Positions 54,880 to 64,000 of a DNA stretch of 64,000 nt are shown one piece after another (position 1 is the first letter of the stretch; each line of letters begins with the position of its first letter). The position numbers and the translations under genes were made by a program. The DNA lies in assembly GCA_019828545.1 (NCBI GenBank), contig JACVRA010000313.1, positions 1 to 64,000 of the forward strand. The letters are read 5' to 3'. A model generated the notes under the pieces. The model saw only the letters and a list, made by a program, of their open reading frames with translations, searched no databases and had not been told where the DNA came from. The stretch is from Paracamarosporium sp. OC-R06-R3. Lineage: Eukaryota; Ascomycota; Dothideomycetes; Pleosporales; Didymosphaeriaceae.

Positions 54880-57061
54880 ATGGAATTTTGTGACGACTGC
54901 CTTGAAATGACTCAACTGATGACAAGGCCTCAATCAGAAGGACAATCCTCCGGGCCATGGTGGGAACTACAGAAAACGACTGCATTCCGCGATACAAGAA
55001 CAAGCTGTCAGATTTGTCGCGTTGTCTTCGACAACCTAAAGCCTACAGGCTACAAAGATCTTCCAGTATGCCTGAAAGGCTGGATTGATAATCGCGACAA
55101 ACAAGGGTTGCGTAGCGCGGAATCCCTGTTCTTTCCCAAGGGCAACGGTTTTATAGTAGAGGAATGCCGGCTTGCTCTATGGGCACATGAAGGTTAGTGG
55201 TACTCAAATATTCAATCTCAAATTCAACGTTGGAACACAAGTCTGCTACTGTGCTGTCCATTCGGGAAGAGCACAGTGGCCCAGCTCTTCGACATGGCAC
55301 TGTATCCACTCTAGTCTTTATTCTTTGTAGAAATTCACAGTCTGCAACAGGTAGTCCTGCATCTGAAGTTCTCGCAACTCGACCACCGCTTATGAACGGT
55401 CTTGCAGACGCAGCCAGACTGGCGCGCGATTGGCTTACCGACTGCAACTCTTCACACCACGAAATTGCATGCTCTAAAAGCGACAAAGCCCAATTACCCA
55501 CTCGCGTGTTGAAGATATCGGGAGGTCCCAATGCTCCTTCTGTTAGGTTAATCGAGAGTAACGGCATACAAGGAAGGTATTGTGCCTTGAGCCATTGTTG
55601 GGGGCCTATTGACAAGCAACCTTTGACGACAACACTTGATAATATCGATAAGCATTTTGGCGGGATCGATTTCGAGAAGCTCCCGAAGACTTTTCGTGAT
55701 ACTGTAATGTTAGTGCAAGCTATTGGCATTGACTTCCTCTGGATCGATTCGCTCTGCATTGTTCAAAATGACGAAGATGACTGGCACTCAGAGTCAACTA
55801 TGATGGCAGCAGTATACCGAAATGCAACCCTAGTGGTAGCAGCAGCCGGCTCTAAAGATTCGACGGAGGGCCTGTCTTCCATAGACCGTCCTCAACCAGT
55901 CATTGTTGAAGCGCCTTATATCGTAGATGGGGTCATTGATGGCTTCTTCAACATGGCCTTTTTACCAGAAGGGGGTCAATGTCCAGATGCCAGTCCACTC
56001 AGAGACAGAGCTTGGGCGTTCCAGGAATGGTATTTAGCTCGAAGACTATTGTTCTTCATGCCCGGTGGTTTGGCATGGAAGTGCAGCGAAGTAGAGATCG
56101 ACGAACGAGGGATTCGTGCTCTTCTGAACCTGTTCGAAAGTTCATCATGGCTACATTTGTTGGGAGCATATTCGGGAAAGGCATTGACCTATCCTTCCGA
56201 TCGATTGTATGCTCTACGAGGGATCGTGAACGCAATGCAAGAGATTCGACAAGATAAATTCTTACATGTATATGGAATCTGGGAAAACCAATTGCCGGAG
56301 CAAATCCTGTGGAAGAGTTGTTCCCCTCCATTAGACATCGAATCGCTGGGGCTGCCTTCGTGGACCTGGGCAGCTACTGGAGGTGCGAAACTATGGCTTT
56401 TAACAAGCTACCAGGACTCCGTTTTTGTACAAGTGCCAAAAGTGCTCGAAATATCGGCTTCTGGATCCCTCAGAACTACTGGGCAATCTATCAATCCAAA
56501 GTTCGTCCACATTGGTTCCCTTTCCAACCATAACCCCCCTTGCTACCCACCAGAGGTCACTGTCTCTATGCTCGAGGCCGTCTGTGGTAGCTCCGCTTCC
56601 CCAGCCTTTCTGGTCCAGGACAATGTTTCCAACGGGAATATCCTGGGCGCTGCATGTTTCGACAATGACCCTGTTCTTTGTGCAAGATGTTTCTTCGTGG
56701 CCACGACGCGACCAAATATTGAAGTACCTAGTCATACGAAGAGGGACGAAATATTTCAAAATTTGGAAGGACGTGGCATGAGAATTGAGCGTGACATAAA
56801 CGAGTTGTCTAACGACGATACACTTAGCCATGACAGCATGGTAAGCACATGTCATACTTCTGATATCGTATATATATATATATCTAACGCAATTAGGTAT
56901 CGGAGCTTTTCCGAATAGCATGTACAGCGAGCTGTGCAACTATAGCACTTCTGCTTGAGCCCGTCGGTGAGGCCAAGTACAAACGCGTGGGTATCGCCGT
57001 TCTGTATGTGCAGCCACATGAAATAGACAGCAATGAGTATGCAGAGTTTGAGATAGTTTGA
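54880..57061 (+). CDS. HET-domain (heterokaryon incompatibility) protein
   Basis: The HET domain lies in the middle: GRYCALSHCWG, LPKTFRDTVMLVQAIGIDFLWIDSLCIVQ and MMAAVYRNATLVVAAAGSKDS are its three usual blocks. Exon 1 starts at ATG 54880 (CDDC, CQIC: two Cys pairs). Its frame ends at 55194, so a junction is needed; the best is donor 55193 to a cccag acceptor at 55284 (92 nt), in phase. The region between could instead be coding with a frameshift, as it is open in the HET frame. Near the end an intron 56841-56896 containing a TA repeat leads to ELFRIACTASCATIALLLEPVGEAKYKRVGI and stop 57059-57061, a typical HET C-terminus. The model has 677 residues. HET proteins trigger cell death after fusion of unlike strains. 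Confidence 0.82.
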
Positions 57062-58275
57062 GAACGCGGCCAAAGACTGTTTTAACACTACAAACCATAA
57101 CATGTTTGCAGCAGGGTAAGGATGAACGCTCAGAGGGGACTTTTTCTTTCTCTTCTCCTTAAGGACAATCGTAAGCAGGGAACAGATAATGTATGAGCGG
57201 CGACGACTAACTTAGATTACTACATTTCTGGTCCACAGACGTTAACAGGTTTAAGACAAAGCAGAAGACCAGACCATCCACGTTACGGAAAGAACCTTTA
57301 TCCGTAAAGGCCTGTACCCATACCTCCTTCAACCAACGCCCCCACGCCCACCTACCAAACCACACTTAATCACAGATTAAACCCAAGCACAACAAGCCTA
57401 CCATGACACCCTCACAACATCCGCTCCTTCACCCACAGCGCCACCCCCCAGAGAAGAGCGTATTTTCGTTACGCCCGCACGCCCTCGTGCTAAACTTCAC
57501 AATCACTACAGCTAGGAACAATATCCACCTTACACGCCCCTCACCATCACCCCTCTTTCCCACCAGCCTTATATGAGCATTCAAACAAACAATCCAAAGG
57601 TCGGAACCCAGCAACCCCATCCCCAATAAAATGTAGACCTCCTAGAAATACATGATCAACCTCTACTTCGCAGCTTGTATCATCGTTAGTGCTTCCACAT
57701 TTAGCGCTAATAGCATTCATACACCACCCCAAACAGGATACAAAAAGTTAAGAGCGAGTTGAGGACTTGTACAGTATACCGTAGCACACAAAAGACACGA
57801 CTCGTGGTATAAGCTGCATCCAGTACTCTCTTTACATACAGCCCTCGACTGCAGAAGAACGAATATATGAGTGTACGTACGCACAGAGTTCACGAGTTAA
57901 ATATCAGAACTAAAGATCATTTCCATGAACACACATGATTTTCTCTAACCATCCTAGAAAACAAGAGACCGAAGTATCCATCCTCAAAGAGAGGAAACTC
58001 ACTGCTGGACATGAAATGAATACCCAAGCAGCAATGCCATTCGAGTGGAATGGCTTTGCCCATGTGTTTCTCCCCAGACAATATAAAGGATCGAGCCTTA
58101 AAATCGAAGGATCAGTGCTGAATGGGAAAAGGATCGAGCCGAGAGATCCAGAAGAAAACAGAGACCTTGAACGATAGTTGTGCGGCACCTAGCCGCCGTC
58201 TAGATAGCGCATGTCTGTCAGACTTCATAAGAGATGGACCAGACACTGTCTCACTAGCCGATGATAACGTCTGGC
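57062..58275. other. Intergenic region between convergent HET and Stc1-domain genes
   Basis: 1.2 kb. The segment 57300-57560 is rich in C and A. No supported gene is seen. Confidence 0.45.
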
Positions 58276-59405
58276 TCACAAATCGTCACCACTGTCGTCA
58301 TCGTCGTCATCAGCTTCGGATCCGTCGGAGGACTCCTCGTCGGAGGACCAGTCTTCTTTCGGGGGAATCTACGAGATGTCAGTCAACGAAAGAGGAAGTA
58401 AGGATTTAGCAGCACATACATAAGCCTTGATCTTCGCGAAGTTACCGTTAGCACTCATAGACATGGTATCTGACCGCTCAGCAACGCTAGAATTGAAAGA
58501 TTGCTGGGACCCGGCCACAGAGCGGGGCGCGGCAGGATTGCCGTAGTTGTTAGGGTTGAAACCACGCGAGCCAGTATTTGAGGGGGTCGCGGTGCTCTGG
58601 GATTGACGGGATGGCGTGTGCCAGGAGCGTTGGCCGACCGTCCGCCAGCCGTCATCATGAGATGTTTGACTGCCGCTCTCGTATTCGGTCTCGATTAAGG
58701 CGCTGGTCTGAGAGGCATCCGACAAATTCATGCTGAGGGCAAAACCTTCCGAGAGACCAACGCCGCCGTTCGAGTCGTCCTCATTTTCGGTCCACTCCGT
58801 GGCCTAGATATGTTAGGTGTATGCAGGAGATAGTGATTGAACGGCCCACTTACTGTATCAGAGGGAGAAGAGACGTCGAAGACGGAGCTTATGAACTCAG
58901 GGCCTCTATCGAAGGCGCGGTTACGGTTCTCATCCTCGTAAGCGTTCTCGTCAACTGGGTCTATGTCCAAACGCTTCTCGGTACATTTGAAGCATTCGGC
59001 CGTGTCAATCTTCCTACGCTGAGATTTGGCAAAGTCTTCCAGTCCCTTTGTCACACCGCACACGCTGCACTCGATCTCCACAGGCTGCCCTCCAGTGCAT
59101 GCTATACATTTGACTGTATAGTGTGCGGATTGTCCTTTGTTCTTGATACTAAAGCGTGCGTCGGTAAGCTGCTTGTTGGAGAAGCTCGCGTGGTTCCTGT
59201 ATTTGTTGCAGCGATCACACTTGAGCCTACACTCTGGTTAGCATATGTGAAGCGATGAAAAGGCCTAGTTCGAGCATGTACCTGTCAGGAAGACGAATAC
59301 CTTCCAGCCTGTCTGCTTGTCAGCTTCGGCGAGTCGCTGTCTTTGTCAAACAGTATTGACTCACGCTTTCATCGTGTACAGGTCGTAGGCATGATTGCGG
59401 CCCAT
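58276..59405 (-). CDS. Stc1-domain protein
   Basis: Exons 59365-59405, 59282-59308, 58854-59226, 58420-58803 and 58276-58368 encode 305 residues; exon 2 is only 27 nt. The Stc1 domain spans about residues 20-110: LKCDRCNKYR, ASFSNKQLTDARFSI, VKCIACTGG, ECSVCGVTKGLEDFAKSQR and AECFKC, that is, two Cys4 zinc sites of LIM-like kind. In fission yeast, Stc1 links the RNAi effector Ago1 to the Clr4 methyltransferase complex. In other ascomycetes, proteins with this domain are less well studied. The C-terminal half is Ser/Gln/Asn-rich and ends in an acidic tail (DGSEADDDDDDSGDDL). Probably nuclear. Confidence 0.9.
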
Positions 59406-60743
59406 GATGGGTGATGGCTACTGGGAGTAAGGTCAGACGATGGGTAGCTGTTGACTTTTGGGAAAGACTGATATCCTCGACGGATCAGGAGGTGGACAGC
59501 CCAGTGGGACAGCGTGGGAGCTATTGGAGGAGAGGAAGAGGAGGTAATCTGGGGGCGGGATTTATAGAGGCAGTAGCTAGTATAGACGCCCACAATGAGT
59601 GGAGCAGACTGAGGGTGTGCGCTCGAGCAAACGAACGTTGCAGTAAAATTGTATCGGCATCTTACCAATTGCGTTCAAACGATATGAGTGCCACAAACAG
59701 GAGCGGTGGTGACGGAGATAAGGTAGAGATTGCCCATGCAATATTGGTGAGAGAAGCAATCAAATAAGAGCAGCGGCGAGGGATTGAGTGTAGGGAAGTT
59801 ACCGCCGGGTCAGTTGGTGTGGTCCTTCCTTCCGTTTGTGTAGAGCAGTCAAGCACGATTACTGGGTTGAAATAACGACGATACCAACAGGAGAACCACA
59901 AAGTGAGACCTTATTGGTGGCATCGAATTGGTCATTTGAAATTAATCGTGAACGTTTCGAGAATGTATTACGTTCGAAGAACCGATGTGCAGCATCTATC
60001 GGTACTGGCAGGGAATCCAAAACGACCCAAACTTCGGTGTAGGAGCATAAGAGAGCAGAGCGAATGCCAAAATTTCGAGTTTGCATATTTGTTAGCGTGT
60101 ATCAAGAACTGAACATGGTGCTGAGAGGAAGTGGTCTTCTTCAAGAAAAGGATACGAAGACTCAGGTGCTGCATCGAAGTCGACTCCACTCAGATGTTGG
60201 CGTCACCCCAACGCACATAGACCGAGGAAATACCGAAGGGGGGAACTGAACATGATCAAAATCTTGTGGCAAACGTTGGAGCAAAAGGTACGGCAGATTT
60301 TCCATCAGCCCTATGCCCGGAAGCGGCCAAACGCGGGCGACGACGCTTTGGTTCGAGAAAACGTGGAACGTGCACGCCCTCTCCGCCCGAGTGGCCCTGC
60401 CCGTGGGTGTGTCAGCCACAGGCAGAGAATTATTATTTCATTCACCGAGCCCAACCTAGGCTCACGTCGCCCCAACCCGCCCTCGGCGCTCATTTCTTTC
60501 CAGTTTCTTCCTCGTTTCCGTTCTGCGTCTCCCTCTCCACTCAATCTTCGCTTTTCGTCAAGGAGCGCATTTTGCGCAGCACAAACTCGAGCGTGCAATC
60601 GGGTTAAACGAGATTACCACCTGGTCCTATCGATAACGGCGGGCCCCTCCTAAAAATTCAAGTTACCTGCCCCACGCATACACACTTCGCAGACTTCACA
60701 GGCGGACCTCGACGGCTACGAAGACCTCTTCCCACACGCGGGA
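59406..60743. other. Divergent region Stc1 gene / EF-3
   Basis: 1.34 kb. The part from 60440 to 60560 is very pyrimidine-rich, as expected for the promoter and leader of a highly expressed translation factor. A frame at 59836-60042 reads well for about 65 codons but has no ATG at its head and no known domain. Confidence 0.5.
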
Positions 60744-63700
60744 ATGCCCCATTCCGAGTCGCCACCCATGGCCCCCGCAATCATCGTGAACAAGGCCGGC
60801 GACGCGCCCGCGCCCTCCCACGACGACGTCGCTGCCGTCCTCTCGAGCATATTCACCGCTAAGCTCTCCCACACCTCGGTAGAAGCCGCCTACGCGCTCT
60901 GCACGCTCCTACAGAATTCGGTCGGATTCCGCGGCCTCAAGGGCTATGGCATCCTCGACGAGATCAAGAAGGCCGCCGGCGATAAGAAGAACCCCGGCCG
61001 CCGGGAGGGTGCTATGAACGCGTTGGGCGCGCTGTTCGAGAAACTGCCGCCAGCGCAAAGGTTGACCGAGGTCATATTTCTTATCCAAGAAGAGGGCACG
61101 GCCACGTTGGCGCTGGATGCATTGTCTGATAAGACGGGCACGGTGAAGGAGAGTGCGCAATATGCGCTTGATTCCCTCTTCAACAACTTGAGCGCAGAGG
61201 CAAAGGTGTTTGGTCTGTTGCCAGTGCTGATCAAGCATCTGGGAAAGAAGTCAGGCAAGTGGCAGGGTGCCGTAGGCGCTTTGGAATTGATCGGTAGAAT
61301 GGCAGATAAGGCGAAGATGGGCATGGAGAGCTTCGAGGTAGAAAAGGAGAAAGACGTCCTGAGAGAAGCCATGGGCAAGAAGTTGGAGAAACTGATTCCT
61401 GTGGTTGAGGGCGGTATGCACGATCTGAAGTCCGAGGTAAGCAGCTCACAACATCGCCTATTCGAAGTTAACGTTGTTGCAGGTCGCGAAACAAGCTTTA
61501 AAAACCATGAACAGCCTTACGACGCTCCTACAGAACGACGATATCGCGCCGCGCATTCCGCTGCTTGTCAAGTCGATCGAAGACCCTTCGTCGCAGAGTC
61601 TGCAGAAAGCAATCCACGCTCTCTCGCAGACGACCTTCGTTGCTATCGTCACATCACCTGTCCTTGCTATGGTCACTCCGCTGCTTGAGCGATCGCTGAA
61701 CAACCCTTCTACCTCACAAGAGGTCCTTCGCCAGACGGTCGTTGTCGTGGGTAATCTGACGAAGCTGGTTCACGACCCCATCGAGGCACGAACTTTCCTT
61801 CCGAAGCTCCAGCCGGGTGTCAAAAACGTGAAAGATCGCGCTTCTTTGCCTGAAGTTCGAGAAATCGCTTCCACCGCATTGGATGTCATGGACAAGGCCA
61901 TGGCCGACCAGGATGGCAACATCGCCAGTGGTGCTATTGACCGCACTCACCCCGAAGACATCCAAGCGGTCATTGATAAGCAGATCAAGGCTGTTGGAAA
62001 CATCTCAATGTTCCCTGGGGATGCCGAAACTTGGGGTATTGCAAAGCAGTACATCTCTGATATGGTTGCCGAGGTTGTAAACGAGCGGGAGCTGAACCGT
62101 GTTCCCCAGCTGATCGCGCCTTACCTCGCGCCATTGATGGACCCTGGAGACGCAGAAAAGGTTGCTGAGGCGGTACACCAGTTCTATGTCGAGGAGGATC
62201 ACCGCAAGTTCGGGCAACCGATCAAGGAAGATGACGGAGAGGTCGAGGTTGTCAATGCAGTCTTTTCCCTTGGTTACGGAGGCATGCTTCTTTTGTCGCA
62301 CACCAATCTGCGACTACTCAAAGGCCACAGATACGGTCTTTGCGGTCGCAACGGTGCTGGTAAATCCACCCTCATGCGCAGCATTGCCAACGGCAAGCTT
62401 GAGGGATTTCCGCCCCAGGATGAAGTCAAGACCTGCTTCGTTGAACACAACCAGGGCGAGGACGCTGATCTCAGCATTCTTGAGTACATTGTTCGAGACC
62501 CGCGTTTCGCAGATGAGAGCAAGGAGCGCATCTCTGAAGTCTTGGAAGAGGTTGGGTTCACCTCGGGCCCTGAGGGAAGACAATCTCACAAGGTTGGCTC
62601 ATTGTCTGGCGGTTGGAAGATGAAGCTCGCCCTGGCTCGTGCCATGCTTATGCGCGCCGACGTTCTTCTGTTGGACGAACCGACTAACCACTTGGATGTT
62701 GCCAACATTGCATGGTTACAGGAATACCTCAAGAAGCACACCGAAATTACGAGTTTGATCGTTTCCCACGACTCCGGCTTCTTGGACGAGGTCTGCACGG
62801 ATATTTACCACTACGAGCAGAAAAAGCTGGTGCACTACCGCGGTAACCTCGCTGATTTCGTCAAGGTCAAGCCCGAGGGCAAGAGCTACTACACTCTTTC
62901 AGCGTCTCAAGTGCAGTTCAAGTTCCCTCCCCCTGGTATCCTCAGTGGCGTGAAGTCCAACACTCGATCGATTCTGCGCATGACAAACTGCAGCTACACC
63001 TACCCAGGTGCTTCCAAGCCGTCTTTGCACGATGTATCCTGCAATCTATCGCTTTCCTCTCGTGTTGCCATCATTGGTGCCAACGGTGCTGGTAAATCGA
63101 CGCTTATCAAGCTCCTTACTGGCGAGACCATACCTCAGGAAGGCAAGGTCGAGAAGCACCCGAACTTGCGTATCGGCTACATCAAGCAGCACGCCTTGGA
63201 GCACGTCGAGATGCACTTAGAGAAGACGCCCAACCAGTATCTCCAATGGCGTTACGCCAACGGTGACGATCGTGAGGTGCTTATGAAGCAAACTCGCGTG
63301 CTCACTCCTGAGGATAAGGCTCAGATGGAGAAGCCAGTTGATATAGGTGACGGAAAGGGACCGCGCAAGATCGAAGCTCTTATCGGTCGTCAGAAGTACA
63401 AGAAGAGCTTCCAGTACGAGGTCAAATGGCTGAACATGTTGCCCAAGTTCAACACAATGATCTCAAGAGAGACTCTTTCTGATTTGGGTTTCCAAAAACT
63501 GATTCAGGAATTCGATGACCACGAGTCGTCTCGCGAAGGTCTTGGTTACCGTGTTCTGGAGCCCAAGGTCATCTCGAAGCATTTTGAGGATTTGGGCTTG
63601 GATCCCGAGATTGCCAATCACAATGAGATCTCCGGTCTTTCCGGTGGCCAGAAAGTCAAGGTTGTACTTGGTAAGTCGTTCCCGGCCAACTCATCATATA

Positions 63701-64000
63701 CCATAGCTAACTAGCATGTAGCGGGTGCCATGTGGAACAACCCCCACTTGCTCGTCCTCGACGAACCCACTAACTTCTTGGACCGTGATTCTCTCGGTGG
63801 TCTTGCCGTCGCTATCCGTGACTACAAGGGTGGTGTCATTATGATCTCTCACAACGAAGAATTCGTTGGTGCCCTCTGCCCAGAGCAATGGCACGTTGCC
63901 GACGGACGTGTCGCGCACAAGGGCCATCTCGCCGTCTCTATGGACCGCTTCGAAGACTCGAGACCAGGATCGAGCGTTGCCTCTTCCGCTGTCAGCTCCG
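60744..64000 (+). CDS. TEF3: Translation elongation factor 3 (ABC-F ATPase), C-terminus cut by window edge
   Basis: Exons 60744-61436, 61483-63670 and 63722-64000+ (introns 46 and 51 nt) give 1053 residues so far; the family length is about 1050, so little is missing. EF-3 is a fungal ribosome-bound ATPase that helps release tRNA from the E site. Order: HEAT repeats (about 1-320), a four-helix bundle, ABC1 with GRNGAGKST, LSGGWKMKLALARAM and LLLDEPTNHLD, then ABC2 with GANGAGKSTLIKLL, interrupted by a chromodomain-like insert (EALIGRQKYKKSFQYEVKW), LSGGQKVKVVLA across the last intron, and LVLDEPTNFLD. The start may be ATG 60744 or ATG 60768 (MAPAIIVNK). The last residues visible are Ser-rich. 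Confidence 0.97.

Noticed and set aside
59836..60042. Frame of about 68 codons with a protein-like composition
   Set aside because: No ATG at its head, no matching splice acceptor supported by a domain; probably chance.

Overview
The window is nuclear DNA of a filamentous ascomycete, most likely a dothideomycete close to Pleosporales. The evidence is many genes with 44-60 nt GT-AG introns, and a gene set typical of such fungi: a HET-domain protein, fungal rhodopsin-domain membrane proteins, a Zn2Cys6 regulator, a Stc1-domain protein, a GH45-type secreted protein, a DUF1996 protein and translation elongation factor 3. The lineage is inferred from families and gene style, not from a search. Exon boundaries were read by hand from splice signals and reading phase. 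No tRNA, rRNA or CRISPR array was recognised.

Left part (1-29 kb, accessory and gene-poor). The left edge holds the 3' half of a Ty1/copia retrotransposon with an open integrase/RT/RNase H frame and a short LTR. Then come a C2H2 zinc-finger protein, a rhodopsin-domain gene broken by a 4-bp tandem duplication, a Cys-rich single-pass membrane protein, and a divergent pair made of an NAD(P)-binding reductase/epimerase-like gene and a Zn2Cys6 transcription factor. A small Cys-rich protein, a GH45-type protein with a GPI-like tail, a second rhodopsin-domain gene with an apparent 1-nt deletion, and a DUF1996 secreted protein follow. Long gene-free stretches lie between them (about 18.3-20.3, 21.9-25.5 and 27.0-29.4 kb). 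One of these carries a compact cluster of palindromes near 23.2 kb.

Right part (29.4-64 kb, dense and mostly housekeeping). In order: GNA1 (UDP-GlcNAc synthesis), an MFS transporter, TRM44 (tRNA-Ser Um44 methyltransferase), an M20 amidase of the carbamoylase/ureidopropionase type with a mitochondrial-like leader, a DUF7514 protein, STE11 (MAPKKK with SAM, Ras-binding and kinase domains), a zinc alcohol dehydrogenase, RFC5 (clamp loader), a small hydrophilic protein, SDE2 head-to-head with RPS10, RAD7 (nucleotide excision repair), a HET-domain gene, a Stc1-domain gene and, running off the right edge, EF-3.

Genes that may work together: the reductase and Zn2Cys6 gene share a 360-bp promoter with several inverted repeats, suggesting local control. 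RFC5, SDE2 and RAD7 place replication and repair functions within 7 kb. RPS10, EF-3 and TRM44 serve translation. The most unusual single feature is RAD7, whose start codon appears to be split by a 53-nt intron, so that the unspliced RNA reads ATG followed at once by TAG.
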